Positions 48,487 through 57,991 are shown, counted from the stretch's first letter. The stretch is DNA of 64,000 bases from Pseudomonadota bacterium (GCA_018241685.1 JAFEDJ010000021.1:310001-374000), one strand, 5' to 3'. Notes: generated by a model not told the origin, from the letters alone. Made by a program: numbers and translations.

Positions 48487-49776
48487 TTAAAACAGTTCGA
48501 CTGCCGGACCATCACCGCCCGCTGAAGCAGACGAGGAGCGGGGAAGTGCGATGCCACTGCGTCGGGCATGTTCTTCACGCTCCCGCTCCATCACATAGCT
48601 TTCGAAAAGGCGATCAATCTGCTCTGTCATCGCCGGAATGTCGCTGATGGCGGCAGAGCCGTTCAGACAGGCGGACAGCTTCAACACGTGTTCGTCGAGG
48701 CGCTCCAGCGCCTCGATCACATGCCCCACCTGCTGACGGGTGACATCCTGAAACTGCACGCTGGCCATGGTTTCCATGAACATTTCGGCCAACCGGCGGC
48801 TCGATTCGCGGAACACGCCAAGGATCCGGTTCTCGTGCTCGAGCAGGTTGGTATAGCTGTCACTGACCTCATGGAACTGATCGGCCACCGTACGCAACGC
48901 ATCCTCCTCGGCGTTCGAGATCGTCTGATCCAACTGTGCGCTGAACTTGGACTCGATGGTATGCACGACCCGGTCAATGCCTTCGCTGATCTTCAGCACG
49001 GCCTGGTCGGTCTGCCCTGCCAGCTTGCGTACCTCGTCCGCGACCACCGCGAAGCCACGCCCGGCCTCACCGGCCCGGGCTGCTTCGATGGCTGCATTGA
49101 GAGCCAGGAGGTTGGTCTGGCCGGAAATGTCCCGTACCAGACTGACGAACTGGGCCAGCGACTTGGCTTCTGCGAGGGCCGCCATCACATGCGCCTGCTC
49201 TTCGCCGACGTTTTCAAGGCGGCGGTGAATGTAGTCCTGTAACGCTGTCAGGGTCTGCTGATTGCCAGCCGCCCGGGTGTTGGCCTCCTCGACGATCTGG
49301 CTGGACTCCTGAGAAAAGGCCTGCACGACCTGATCGAGATCCTGCACGACGGCATCCACCGCCTGCAGGCGCTCAACCATGCTCAACGCAGCCGCCTCGG
49401 TCTGGTCAGTAACCGCATTGAGCTGCCCGACGAGGATGCCGTTGAGATGAGGCACCTGGTCCAGCGAGCGGCTCACCTCGGCCGCTACTTCGCTCTTGTA
49501 CTCAAGCTCATCCTTGGTCTTGTTGAGCGCATGCTCCGCACCATACAGCGCATCCCGGTAGCGCATGATCGACAGCATGCTGAGCGCTTCGAAGCTGAGC
49601 AGCACGGCGGCAATTGCGCCAATCGCATCCACCAGGGACTGACTGAGCCCAAGATCATCCAGCAGTATCCGGTGATAGGCGTCATTACCGAAATACACGA
49701 CGACAAACACGCCCACCGCCGTCAGCAAGGACAACAGCAGACGCCGGCGCCGGGATTTATCGCCGATGGCCGACAT
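48487..49776 (-). CDS. Small MCP-type protein with CheZ-like phosphatase motif and VELF tail
   Basis: 429 residues from the ATG at 49774-49776; a TTG three codons earlier overlaps the cheY stop. Two N-terminal spans (about 12-31 and 44-63) with almost no loop between them, no ligand-binding domain and no clear HAMP precede a short MCP signalling region whose tip reads [20 protein letters not shown]. After it comes [20 protein letters not shown], which keeps the D-x-x-x-Q spacing (Asp344, Gln348) of the CheZ active site in E. coli (FQDLTGQ). A linker then leads to the C-terminus GDGPAVELF. It may be both a receptor-like element and a CheY-P phosphatase; the second part is inference. Confidence 0.88.
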   Translation of the reverse strand: MSAIGDKSRRRRLLLSLLTAVGVFVVVYFGNDAYHRILLDDLGLSQSLVDAIGAIAAVLLSFEALSMLSIMRYRDALYGAEHALNKTKDELEYKSEVAAEVSRSLDQVPHLNGILVGQLNAVTDQTEAAALSMVERLQAVDAVVQDLDQVVQAFSQESSQIVEEANTRAAGNQQTLTALQDYIHRRLENVGEEQAHVMAALAEAKSLAQFVSLVRDISGQTNLLALNAAIEAARAGEAGRGFAVVADEVRKLAGQTDQAVLKISEGIDRVVHTIESKFSAQLDQTISNAEEDALRTVADQFHEVSDSYTNLLEHENRILGVFRESSRRLAEMFMETMASVQFQDVTRQQVGHVIEALERLDEHVLKLSACLNGSAAISDIPAMTEQIDRLFESYVMEREREEHARRSGIALPRSSSASAGGDGPAVELF

Positions 49777-49781
49777 GGTCT

Positions 49782-50147
49782 TCAACGCAGGACGAGCTTG
49801 ATCGTGTTGAGCAGCGTGTCAGCCGTCGCCGGTTTGACGATCCAGCCCGAAGCGCCGGCTGCCTTGGCCTCGGCACGCTTGCTCTGCTGGGACTCGGTGG
49901 TCAGGAACAGGATCGGCATGAAGCGCAGCTCCGCCCTCTGGCGCACCACCTTGATGAACTCGATACCGTTCATGCCAGGCATATTAAGGTCGGTGATCAG
50001 CAGGTCTGGTTTGGTGCCGGCAGCCAACTTTTTCTGGCCGTCTTCGGCGCTGTTGGCGGTAACGACTTGGAAACCTGCCTTGGAGAGGATTCCGGAAATG
50101 GATAGCAGGACGGTGGCCGAATCATCGACCAGCATGATTGTTTTCAT
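49782..50147 (-). CDS. cheY: Single-domain response regulator, CheY-like
   Basis: 121-residue receiver domain without output domain. The ATG at 50145-50147 has a strong GGGAGGAG site upstream; 15 extra open codons before it are not used. Visible are the acidic pocket [10 protein letters not shown], phospho-Asp in [13 protein letters not shown], the switch Thr in FLTTES and Lys in [13 protein letters not shown]. It is the first gene of the chemotaxis cluster and should carry the signal from CheA to the flagellar motor or another target. Confidence 0.93.
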   Translation of the reverse strand: MKTIMLVDDSATVLLSISGILSKAGFQVVTANSAEDGQKKLAAGTKPDLLITDLNMPGMNGIEFIKVVRQRAELRFMPILFLTTESQQSKRAEAKAAGASGWIVKPATADTLLNTIKLVLR

Positions 50148-50507
50148 TTTTTCTCCTCCCGGCAGGGCAAATCCGGGGTATCGGGACAGCAAAACTCATG
50201 GGGTGACAGGGTGAAAACCCAAAGCGGGCAACGCTTCCTGACATCTGTATATTGCATGGTTCTACGGACGATGGGGCGCAAACTTTAGACTCCCAGGACA
50301 AATATCAACCAACGGTGAAACAGGGCACTATCCACATGGCAATACTTGGCCGGAGATACGCGAAAGGACGTTTCAAGGGCTTCAAGAACTCTTGTAAACC
50401 GTTGTAAATCCTTCGTTTTTCAGGCTTCCACAAGGTACGGAGGCTGTATTTTTGCGGCGCAAGGTCGTATCATTCGGCTCCCCCGTTTCACCATTCCCGG
50501 TTTCCCC
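50148..50507. other. Divergent promoter gap between cheY and mnmG
   Basis: 360 bases without a gene. It holds a sigma-28-like promoter for cheY (50261-50288) with a 5' leader of about 110 bases. The mnmG promoter must lie in the right half. The frame of mnmG is open back to 50346, but the typical MnmG N-terminus starts at 50508. No strong palindrome or RNA motif is seen. Confidence 0.6.
50261..50288 (-). promoter_or_regulatory. Sigma-28 (FliA)-like promoter for the chemotaxis operon
   Basis: On the minus strand the sequence reads CTAAAGTTT, then 11 bases, then TCCGTAGA. The -35 part matches the FliA consensus TAAAGTTT at all eight positions; the -10 part keeps the CCG core of GCCGATAA but deviates elsewhere. 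The spacing is the consensus 11 bases. It lies about 110 bases before cheY, the first gene of the cluster, where FliA control is expected biologically. Confidence 0.55.
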
Positions 50508-52412
50508 ATGCTTCATCCCACCCGTTTCGACGTCATCGTGGTCGGCGGCGGCCATGCCGGCACCGAGGCCGCCCTGGCAGCCGCGCGGGCCGGGTGCGCC
50601 ACGCTGCTGCTCACCCACAACATCGAGACCCTCGGCCAGATGAGCTGCAACCCGTCCATCGGCGGGATCGGCAAGGGCCATCTGGTCAAGGAAGTGGATG
50701 CCCTCGGCGGCGCCATGGCGGCGGCCACCGATGAAGGCGGCATCCAGTTCCGCATCCTTAACGCCAGCAAGGGTCCGGCCGTGCGCGCCACCCGCGCCCA
50801 GGCGGACCGGGTGCTGTACAAGGCCGCCATCCGCAAGCGCCTGGAAAACCAGCCCAACCTGTGGCTGTTCCAGCAGGCCGTGGACGACATCACCGTCGCC
50901 GGCGACCGGGTCACCGGCGTGGTCACGCAGATCGGCCTGCGCTTCGAGGCGCCCACCGTCGTACTGACCGCCGGCACTTTCCTCAACGGCCTGATCCACG
51001 TCGGCCTGCAGAACTACTCCGCCGGTCGCGCCGGTGACCCGCCGGCGATCAGCCTCGGCCAGCGCCTGAAGGAACTCGCCCTGCCCCAGGGCCGCCTCAA
51101 GACCGGCACGCCGCCGCGCCTCGACGCACGCAGCATCGACTTCTCGGTGATGGAGGTGCAGCCCGGCGACTATCCGGTGCCGGTGTTCAGCTTCCTCGGC
51201 AAGGCCAGCCAGCATCCGCGCCAGCTGCCGTGCTGGATCACCAACACCAACAGCCGCACCCACGACATCATCCGCGCCAACCTCGACCGCTCGCCGATGT
51301 ACTCCGGCGTGATCGAAGGGGTCGGCCCGCGCTACTGCCCGAGCATCGAGGACAAGATCCACCGCTTCGCGGACAAGGACAGCCACCACGTCTTCCTCGA
51401 ACCCGAAGGCCTGGATACCCACGAGATCTACCCCAACGGGATCTCCACCAGCCTGCCCTTCGACGTGCAGCTGGACATCGTGCGCTCCATCAAGGGCCTC
51501 GAGAACTGCCACATCCTGCGCCCCGGCTACGCCATCGAGTACGACTACTTCGACCCGCGCAACCTCAAGTCCAGCCTGGAAACCAAGTCCATCGGCGGGC
51601 TGTTCTTCGCCGGCCAGATCAACGGCACCACCGGCTATGAAGAAGCCGCCGCCCAGGGCCTGCTGGCCGGCATCAACGCCGCGCTGCAGGTGAAGGGCCA
51701 GGAGGCCTGGTGCCCACGTCGCGACGAAGCCTACCTGGGCGTGCTGGTGGACGACCTGATCACTCGCGGCGTCTCCGAGCCCTACCGGATGTTCACGTCC
51801 CGCGCCGAATACCGCTTGTCCCTGCGCGAGGACAACGCCGACCTGCGCCTCACCGAAACCGGCCGCAAGCTGGGCCTGGTGGACGACGAACGCTGGGCCG
51901 CCTTCTGCGCCAAGCGCGAAGCCATCGAGCGCGAGACCGCACGCCTGCGTGCCACCTGGGCGACGCCCGCCAAGGTGTCGGCGGAAGCCGCCGAAGCCGT
52001 GCTCGGCAAGTCCATCGAGCGCGAATACTCCTTCTTCGACCTGCTGCGCCGCCCCGGCGTCAGCTACGCGGCGCTGATGACGCTACCCGGCGCCCCGGAA
52101 GCAGCGGAAACCGACCCACAGGTCGTCGAACAGCTGGAAATCGCCGCCAAGTACCAGGGCTACATCGACCGCCAGCTCGACGAAGTGGCGCGCCAGGCCG
52201 ATGCCGAGGCCACCCGCCTGCCGCCGGATCTCGACTATTCCACCGTGCGCGGCCTGTCGAAGGAAGTCCAGGGCCGCCTCAATCAGCACAAGCCGGAAAC
52301 CATCGGCCAGGCCAGCCGCATCCAGGGTGTCACCCCGGCGGCCATCAGCCTGCTGCTGGTGTGGCTGAAACGCGGCGAACTGGCCCGCGGACGGGAGCAG
52401 AAATCAGCATGA
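50508..52412 (+). CDS. mnmG: tRNA uridine-5-carboxymethylaminomethyl modification enzyme MnmG
   Basis: 634-residue FAD enzyme that, with MnmE, modifies U34 of certain tRNAs. The start is at 50508 ([20 protein letters not shown], the FAD-binding dinucleotide motif). Further family segments are [28 protein letters not shown], and [17 protein letters not shown]. The C-terminal domain ends [13 protein letters not shown] and then [13 protein letters not shown]. The stop overlaps the rsmG start (ATGA). Confidence 0.97.
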   Translation: MLHPTRFDVIVVGGGHAGTEAALAAARAGCATLLLTHNIETLGQMSCNPSIGGIGKGHLVKEVDALGGAMAAATDEGGIQFRILNASKGPAVRATRAQADRVLYKAAIRKRLENQPNLWLFQQAVDDITVAGDRVTGVVTQIGLRFEAPTVVLTAGTFLNGLIHVGLQNYSAGRAGDPPAISLGQRLKELALPQGRLKTGTPPRLDARSIDFSVMEVQPGDYPVPVFSFLGKASQHPRQLPCWITNTNSRTHDIIRANLDRSPMYSGVIEGVGPRYCPSIEDKIHRFADKDSHHVFLEPEGLDTHEIYPNGISTSLPFDVQLDIVRSIKGLENCHILRPGYAIEYDYFDPRNLKSSLETKSIGGLFFAGQINGTTGYEEAAAQGLLAGINAALQVKGQEAWCPRRDEAYLGVLVDDLITRGVSEPYRMFTSRAEYRLSLREDNADLRLTETGRKLGLVDDERWAAFCAKREAIERETARLRATWATPAKVSAEAAEAVLGKSIEREYSFFDLLRRPGVSYAALMTLPGAPEAAETDPQVVEQLEIAAKYQGYIDRQLDEVARQADAEATRLPPDLDYSTVRGLSKEVQGRLNQHKPETIGQASRIQGVTPAAISLLLVWLKRGELARGREQKSA

Positions 52413-53041
52413 GCAGCCGCACCCTCGAACAGGGCATCGCCGCCCTCGGACTCACTCTGCCCACCGACGCTCCCCAGAAGTTGCTCGCCTTCGGCCAGTT
52501 GCTGATCAAGTGGAACAAGGTCTACAACCTCACCGCGATCCGCGACGAAGCCCAGGTCACCACCCACCACCTGCTCGACTCCCTGTCGGTACTACCGCAG
52601 CTGGATGGCATTTCCCGACTGGTGGACGTCGGCTCCGGCGGTGGCCTGCCCGGCGTCGTGCTGGCCATCTGCCGGCCTGACCTGCAGGTGGACTCGGTCG
52701 AGACCGTACAAAAGAAGAGCACCTTCCAGAACCAGGCACGGATCGAGCTCAAGCTCAACAACTTCCGCGCCCACCACGCCCGCATCGAAAACTGGCAACC
52801 GGCCTATGCGCCGGACGCCCCCGACGGCATCATTTCGCGCGCCTTTGCCGACCTGGCCGACTTCGTGAACCTCACCGCCCACCTGGCCGGACCGCAGACG
52901 CGCATCCTCGCCATGAAGGGCGTGTACCCTGAAGACGAAATCGCCCGCATTCCGAAAGGCTTCACCATGGAACGCAGCGCGGAACTCCAGGTGCCCGGCC
53001 TCGACGCCGAACGCCATCTCATCATTGTGAAACGGACTTGA
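52409..53041 (+). CDS. rsmG: 16S rRNA m7G527 methyltransferase RsmG
   Basis: 210-residue SAM-dependent methyltransferase that modifies G527 of 16S rRNA. The start at 52409 overlaps the mnmG stop. The SAM motif is [17 protein letters not shown], and the N-terminus has [12 protein letters not shown], typical of the family; KGVYPEDEI lies near the C-terminus. The parA gene follows after two bases. This mnmG-rsmG-parA-parB order is standard near chromosome origins, although no oriC is visible here. Confidence 0.96.
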   Translation: MSSRTLEQGIAALGLTLPTDAPQKLLAFGQLLIKWNKVYNLTAIRDEAQVTTHHLLDSLSVLPQLDGISRLVDVGSGGGLPGVVLAICRPDLQVDSVETVQKKSTFQNQARIELKLNNFRAHHARIENWQPAYAPDAPDGIISRAFADLADFVNLTAHLAGPQTRILAMKGVYPEDEIARIPKGFTMERSAELQVPGLDAERHLIIVKRT

Positions 53042-53043
53042 GC

Positions 53044-53814
53044 ATGGCCCGCATTTTCTGCATCGCCAACCAAAAGGGGGGCGTCGGCAAGACGACCACC
53101 TGTGTCAACCTCGCCGCCGGCCTGGCGGCCGCCAAGCAGCGGGTACTGCTGATCGACCTGGACCCCCAGGGCAACGCAACGATGGGTAGCGGCATCGACA
53201 AGCGCACCCTCGGCAAATCGGTCTATCACCTGCTGGTCGGCCTGTGCACCGTCGCCGAGGCGCGCGTGCGCTCGGAAGCCGGCAAGTACGACGTGATCCC
53301 CGCCAACCGCGATCTGGCCGGCGCCGAAGTCGAACTGGTCGGCCTGGAGCGGCGTGAGAACCGCATGCGCGACGCCCTCGCGCTGCACGCCCAGGAATAC
53401 GACTTCATCCTCGTGGACTGCCCGCCGTCCCTGTCGCTGCTGACCCTCAACGGCCTGTGCGCCGCCCACGGCGTCATCATCCCGATGCAGTGCGAGTATT
53501 ACGCGCTGGAAGGCCTTTCCGACCTGGTCAACTCGATCAAGAAGGTGCATGCCAACCTGAACCGCGAGCTGGGCATCATCGGCCTGCTGCGCGTCATGTT
53601 CGACCCCCGCGTCACGCTGCAGCAGCAGGTTTCCGCCCAGCTCGAATCGCACTTCGGCGACAAGGTCTTCAAGGCCGTCGTGCCGCGCAACGTGCGCCTT
53701 GCCGAAGCCCCCAGCCATGGCGTGCCCGGCGTGGTGTTCGACCGCAGCGCCAAGGGCGCACAAGCCTACCTGGCCTTCGCCAAAGAACTGATCCAGCGGG
53801 TCAAAACTCTCTAA
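53044..53814 (+). CDS. parA: Chromosome partitioning ATPase ParA
   Basis: 256-residue Soj/ParA ATPase for chromosome segregation. It starts MARIFCIANQKGGVGKTTTC with the deviant Walker A KGGVGKTT. Walker B-type IDLDPQGNATMGSG and FILVDCPPSLSLLTLNGL follow. A TTG two codons upstream is less likely as a start. It is followed after eight bases by parB. Confidence 0.96.
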   Translation: MARIFCIANQKGGVGKTTTCVNLAAGLAAAKQRVLLIDLDPQGNATMGSGIDKRTLGKSVYHLLVGLCTVAEARVRSEAGKYDVIPANRDLAGAEVELVGLERRENRMRDALALHAQEYDFILVDCPPSLSLLTLNGLCAAHGVIIPMQCEYYALEGLSDLVNSIKKVHANLNRELGIIGLLRVMFDPRVTLQQQVSAQLESHFGDKVFKAVVPRNVRLAEAPSHGVPGVVFDRSAKGAQAYLAFAKELIQRVKTL

Positions 53815-53822
53815 CCGACACC

Positions 53823-54692
53823 ATGGCATCTCCGAAACTCAAAGGCCTCGGCCGCGGTCTCGACGCGCTCCTCGGCGGCAATGCCGAGCCGGAAAAGGCC
53901 GAGGGCGAACTGCAGATCCTGCCCGCCTCCGAACTTCAACCCGGTAAGTACCAGCCGCGCACGCGCATGGATCCGGGCTCCCTGGAGGAGCTGGCGGCAT
54001 CGATCAAATCCCAGGGGGTCATGCAACCCATCCTGGTGCGCCAGATCGGCGGCGCCTTCGACGCCAAGCGCTACGAGATCATCGCCGGCGAGCGGCGCTG
54101 GCGCGCCGCTCAGATCGCCGGCCTGTCCGCCGTGCCCTGCCTGGTGCGGGATATTCCGGACGAAGCCGCGCTGGCGATGTCCCTCATCGAGAACATCCAG
54201 CGGGAAGACCTCAACCCCCTCGAAGAGGCCGCCGGCATCCAGCGCCTCATCGACGAGTTCGGCATGACCCACCAGCAGGCCGCCGACGCCGTCGGGCGCT
54301 CCCGCCCGGCCGCCTCCAACCTGCTGCGCCTGCTGCAACTGGCCCCGCCGGTGCAGGAACTGCTGATGGCCGGCGACATCGACATGGGCCATGCCCGGGC
54401 GCTGCTGCCCCTCGATGGCGCTACGCAGATCGGCCTGGCCAACCTGATTGCCGCCAAGGGCCTGTCGGTACGCGACGTCGAGCGCCTGGTGAATCAGGTA
54501 CTCAATCCCCACAACAAGCTACCGCCCCCGCCACCTGACCGGGACATCCTGCGCCTGCAGGAAGACATCGCCGACCGCATCGGCGCAACGGTGAAGATCA
54601 AGGCCAACAAGAAAGGGGTCGGCGCAGTGACGATCGAGTTCGGCAGCCTGGACCAGCTCGATGGGCTGCTCGAGAAGCTGAACCTGAAGTAA
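53823..54692 (+). CDS. parB: Chromosome partitioning protein ParB
   Basis: 289-residue Spo0J/ParB. The N-terminus KLKGLGRGLDALLGG is the ParA-stimulating peptide. The ParB/CTPase domain shows QPRTRMDPGSLEELAASIKS, GERRWRAAQIAG and the ENIQREDLNPLEEA box. A helix-turn-helix follows (MTHQQAADAVGRSRPAASNLL, shown in part, residues about 152-172), then a C-terminal dimerisation domain. It would bind parS sites; none was identified in this window by eye. Confidence 0.96.
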   Translation: MASPKLKGLGRGLDALLGGNAEPEKAEGELQILPASELQPGKYQPRTRMDPGSLEELAASIKSQGVMQPILVRQIGGAFDAKRYEIIAGERRWRAAQIAGLSAVPCLVRDIPDEAALAMSLIENIQREDLNPLEEAAGIQRLIDEFGMTHQQAADAVGRSRPAASNLLRLLQLAPPVQELLMAGDIDMGHARALLPLDGATQIGLANLIAAKGLSVRDVERLVNQVLNPHNKLPPPPPDRDILRLQEDIADRIGATVKIKANKKGVGAVTIEFGSLDQLDGLLEKLNLK

Positions 54693-54708
54693 GCGAAAAG
54701 GCTTGTGC

Positions 54709-54726
54709 GGGCGAGTTCACTCGCCC
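54709..54726. repeat. Short REP-like palindrome after parB
   Basis: GGGCGAG-TTCA-CTCGCCC is a perfect seven-base stem with a four-base loop, 16 bases after the parB stop and adjacent to the convergent small gene. There is no T-run on either side. Its flanks (TTGTGC and CCTACGAC) resemble a dispersed extragenic palindrome seen in various Proteobacteria. It may stabilise the 3' ends of both convergent transcripts. Confidence 0.45.
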
Positions 54727-54927
54727 CTACGACTTGTCCTGCCCCAGCAACTGCTTGAGCAGAGAGCGCCTGGCCTCCTGCCGCTTGGCCCCACGCGACT
54801 GTTCATGGGGACCCGCCTTGCGCAGCAAGGCCGGAACGACAAGGGGATTCCTGGGCCCGCTCTTCCGGACACCGTCCGGATTACGGAACACCAGCTTCTG
54901 ACGAGTACCGAGAGTCCGATTGGCCAT
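54727..54927 (-). CDS. Small basic protein of unknown function
   Basis: 66-residue, strongly basic protein (MANRTLGTRQKLVFRNPDGV at the start, RSLLKQLLGQDKS at the end), with no signal peptide, span or recognised domain. It begins seven bases after the stop of the small Cys-containing gene on the same strand, so the two are probably coupled. It has no clear ribosome binding site of its own. The case rests on its position and its non-random composition. Confidence 0.45.
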   Translation of the reverse strand: MANRTLGTRQKLVFRNPDGVRKSGPRNPLVVPALLRKAGPHEQSRGAKRQEARRSLLKQLLGQDKS

Positions 54928-54934
54928 TGCGCAG

Positions 54935-55150
54935 TCAGGGCTTGCGGCGATGGGCTGCGTCGGCAGCAGCGAGCTCCTGCAACGTGGCGGCTTCCGTCAC
55001 ACCGGAAATCTCGGCAAAACAAGTATCAAGCGGGCACTCACGGCCCGGAGGACAGCCGTGCTCCAAGGCACACTGGCGCTGCGTCTGATCGGTCAAAACC
55101 ATCTCGCGGACGGCTTCGCAACGACTGATGGGCGAATCGATGAAGCTCAT
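54935..55150 (-). CDS. Small cysteine-containing protein of unknown function
   Basis: 71-residue protein with cysteines in a metal-ligand-like pattern (SRCEAV, RQCALEHGCPPGRECPLDTCF). A strong ribosome binding site GGGAGGAAT lies a few bases before the ATG, the main argument that it is real. No signal peptide. It lies about 100 bases downstream of the CRP-like gene on the same strand and may share its transcript. I do not recognise a family; a small zinc or iron-sulphur protein is possible but unproven. Confidence 0.6.
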   Translation of the reverse strand: MSFIDSPISRCEAVREMVLTDQTQRQCALEHGCPPGRECPLDTCFAEISGVTEAATLQELAAADAAHRRKP

Positions 55151-55247
55151 GATATTCCTCCCGTCGATGCTTTCAGTGTAGTCCGGGCGTGCTAAATTTC
55201 CTTACCATCAGAAGGGCTTTCACCCCCCAGACCACTTCCGCCATTCT

Positions 55248-55898
55248 TTACCAGCTCTGGGGCAGTTTCTTGCACAGGATGATGCGTTGCTGCTCGATCT
55301 CGATGTAACCACCGGCAACCAGATCGCGGAGAATGCGATTCACCATCTCCCGCGAGGCTCCCACCATATTGGCAAGGTCCTGCTGGGTCAGGCGGCGGTC
55401 GATCAGCATCATGCCATCCCGCTCGACGGCCATCGTTTCGAAGAGCCGGGCGATCCGCCCGAACACATCGACGAGCGCAAGCGCCCGGACGTTGTCAGTG
55501 AGCAGGCGGATCCGTGCTACCAGGTTGCGTACTACCATCTGCATGCAGGTCGGATCAGACTCGATCAGACTCAGGAAGGCCGTGCGCGGAATCTGCAATA
55601 CTTCACTGCGCGTCACCGCGATGACGGATGCGGAACGCGGCGAATCGTCCAGCAGGGCGAGTTCGCCGAAGTAATCCCCCGGATCGAGGAGGGAAAGGGT
55701 GACCTCCCGCCCATTGTTATCCGTGAGAAAAGCCTTGAGGGACCCACTTTGCACAACGAACAGACTGCTGCCTTCATCCCCCTCGTTGACCACGATGGTA
55801 TTGGCCGCAAAGCTGCGTATGCGCGAACGCTCCTTCAGCGTCTTGACCTGTATGTCATTCAGGCCCGCAAACAGATCCACCCGCTCGAGATACATCAC
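55248..55898 (-). CDS. CRP/FNR-family cyclic-nucleotide-type regulator
   Basis: 216-residue regulator. An N-terminal cyclic-nucleotide-binding domain (about 8-115) keeps the phosphate-binding cassette YFGELALLDDSPRSASVIA; Glu and the Arg-Ser pair match the cAMP-phosphate ligands of E. coli CRP. It lacks the N-terminal cysteine cluster of FNR, so it is not an oxygen-sensing FNR. A long dimer helix precedes a winged helix-turn-helix (about 165-205, LTQQDLANMVGASREMVNRI). It is divergent from the CHASE2 nucleotide cyclase gene, with 38 bases between start codons, which suggests it may read that enzyme's product. Confidence 0.92.
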   Translation of the reverse strand: MMYLERVDLFAGLNDIQVKTLKERSRIRSFAANTIVVNEGDEGSSLFVVQSGSLKAFLTDNNGREVTLSLLDPGDYFGELALLDDSPRSASVIAVTRSEVLQIPRTAFLSLIESDPTCMQMVVRNLVARIRLLTDNVRALALVDVFGRIARLFETMAVERDGMMLIDRRLTQQDLANMVGASREMVNRILRDLVAGGYIEIEQQRIILCKKLPQSW

Positions 55899-55936
55899 CG
55901 ACTTTCCCCCATGACCGAACAGTTCTGACCTGTCCC

Positions 55937-57931
55937 GTGCCGTTCCCCGACAAACCCCTCGCCGGACTTCTTCTGAGCACCGTGCTGGTGCTGGCAGTAG
56001 TTTTTTTCTCGCCAGCCCAGGAACTCGAGAACGGCGCAGGCCTCGATTTGCTTTACGCGCTCCGCGGTCCTCGCCCGGCGCCTGAATCCGTTACGATTAT
56101 AACCCTCGATTCCCGCTCAGCCCGGGACCTCGGTCAGTCTCCACGTCCCGAACGCTGGCCCCGCATCTTACATGCGCGCCTCGTCAACGGCCTGGCCGAA
56201 CGGGGTGCCAAAGCGATCGGCTTCGATGTGCTTTTCGAGAGGGAACGCGAACCCGCCGATGATCAAGCCTTGGCTGCGGCCTTGCGCAAAGCGGGCAACG
56301 TAACACTCATTGAAGGCATCAGCCGCGAGTCCGTCACCGGCCCCCACGGTGAAATCCTGGCCAGCATCGACCGCCTTACCCAAGCCCAACCCTTGCTGCG
56401 CGATGCTGCGTGGGCCAACGGCCCCTTCATCATGCCGAAAACGCCGGACGGCGTCATCGAATTCTGGAGTGCCGTCCCAAGCGTTGGCGACCGACCTTCC
56501 CTCCCATTCCTGATGGCTCGGCGCATGGGTCATCACGACGCCCGGTCGGCGGATGCGCAACGCCGCATTCTCAACCTCTATGGCCCGATCGGCAGCATTC
56601 GCACGATCCCCTATTCCACCGCCCTGGAACTGCTCACCGACCCATCGGCCGGGGACGCAGCATTCCGTGGCAAGGCGGTACTGATCGGCTTTTCCGAATT
56701 CAACCAGTCGCGCCAGGCCGACATGTTCCGGACACCTTACAGCACGCCGGACGGCCTCGACATCAGCGGCGTCGAACTATGCGCCACCGCGCTGGGCAAT
56801 CTGCTCGAAGACTCCAGCCTGGAGCGCCCCCCCACAGGGGCTGCGGCCGCTGGAGTACTCATCTGGGGACTGCTGCTCGCACTACCGTGGCGCTTTGCCG
56901 GCGCTCGACGAGCCCTGGCGATCACGCTGGGCCTTGCCCTTGGCTGGCTCGTCATCGCCTGGGCCTGCTTCACCTGGGCGTATCTATGGCTACCCGTAAT
57001 CCTGCCCGTCATCATTGCCCCCCTGATTGCCTCGGTCGGGGGCATCACCCTGCAGATGCGCGCCGCCCGGCAACGGGAACGCCAACTCGTCAGGGCCCTC
57101 GACCGGGGGCTCAGTCGCCAGGGCAATGCCAAACTCGCAGCGCTTCTGCAGGATCAGGATGGCGGCCGTACCGTCCACGGGGTTTGCCTGTGCAGCGATA
57201 TCGAATCCTACACCAGCCTGTCCGAGGGTCTCAGCCCCGAAGCCACCCGCGACACGCTGAACCGGTATTTCGAGATTTTCATCCCGCTCGTCGAAGCCCA
57301 CGGCGGCCATGTCATGGACATCGTCGGTGACTCCGCCATGTGCTTGTGGCTGGCCGATGACTCGGCCACGGACGCCTGCAGCCGGGCTCGGGCCGCGGCA
57401 CTGGCACTGCATCTGCGCATGAACGAGAACCGGGCACCAGGCACACTGAAAACACGCTTCGGTCTCCACTATGGCCCGGTTTTTCTCGGTGAAGTCGGAA
57501 GCGATCAGCATCGGGAATTACGAGTGGTCGGCGACATCGTCAATACTTCAAGCCGCATCCAGGGCGGCAACAAGCCCCTCGGGACGCGCATCCTGGCGTC
57601 TGCGGCCGTCGTATCCCACGGCCGCGACAGCACCGAACAGGGTTATGCCCGCGCCCTCGGGGCTTTCGCCCTGATCGGCAAGCGGGCGCCGCTGGAACTC
57701 CATGAAATCCTTCCCGTACCACTCTCTCCGGACTTGGGAAATGCCTTCGAAACGGCGCGCAACGCTTACATCAGCGACGCGCCGGAGTCCGCAATTCCCC
57801 ACCTGCAGCGTCTACTGGAACAGCAGCCGGACGATGGTCCGGCGCGCTTCTACCTGCAGCGCTGTCATGACCGCCTGGCTGGCTCACCGCTTCCCGACGG
57901 CGATGGGCATATCGTCATGACCAGCAAATAG
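55937..57931 (+). CDS. CHASE2-domain class III nucleotide cyclase
   Basis: 664-residue membrane enzyme. Residues 8-26 form an anchor, and an extracytoplasmic CHASE2 sensor covers about 30-290 (DLLYALRGPRPAPESVTIIT, RGAKAIGFDVLFE). Three spans follow (about 302-390), then a catalytic domain (about 415-600). Metal-binding Asp421 (SDIESYT) and Asp465 (DIVGDS) and the transition-state pair Asn536 and Arg540 (VNTSSR) are present. The two purine-selecting positions, usually Lys and Asp/Thr in adenylate cyclases, are Asp461 and Arg529. A C-terminal TPR-like helical stretch ends the protein. It should make a cyclic nucleotide; which one is uncertain. Confidence 0.92.
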   Translation: MPFPDKPLAGLLLSTVLVLAVVFFSPAQELENGAGLDLLYALRGPRPAPESVTIITLDSRSARDLGQSPRPERWPRILHARLVNGLAERGAKAIGFDVLFEREREPADDQALAAALRKAGNVTLIEGISRESVTGPHGEILASIDRLTQAQPLLRDAAWANGPFIMPKTPDGVIEFWSAVPSVGDRPSLPFLMARRMGHHDARSADAQRRILNLYGPIGSIRTIPYSTALELLTDPSAGDAAFRGKAVLIGFSEFNQSRQADMFRTPYSTPDGLDISGVELCATALGNLLEDSSLERPPTGAAAAGVLIWGLLLALPWRFAGARRALAITLGLALGWLVIAWACFTWAYLWLPVILPVIIAPLIASVGGITLQMRAARQRERQLVRALDRGLSRQGNAKLAALLQDQDGGRTVHGVCLCSDIESYTSLSEGLSPEATRDTLNRYFEIFIPLVEAHGGHVMDIVGDSAMCLWLADDSATDACSRARAAALALHLRMNENRAPGTLKTRFGLHYGPVFLGEVGSDQHRELRVVGDIVNTSSRIQGGNKPLGTRILASAAVVSHGRDSTEQGYARALGAFALIGKRAPLELHEILPVPLSPDLGNAFETARNAYISDAPESAIPHLQRLLEQQPDDGPARFYLQRCHDRLAGSPLPDGDGHIVMTSK

Positions 57932-57991
57932 ACCTACATCGAAAGTCATGTAACAGATCGATACAATCAGCATTTTTTCTCAACAAGACAA

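Noticed and set aside
51710..52408. Extended N-terminus of rsmG
   Set aside because: It lies inside mnmG in another frame; RsmG length and motif position fit the start at 52409.
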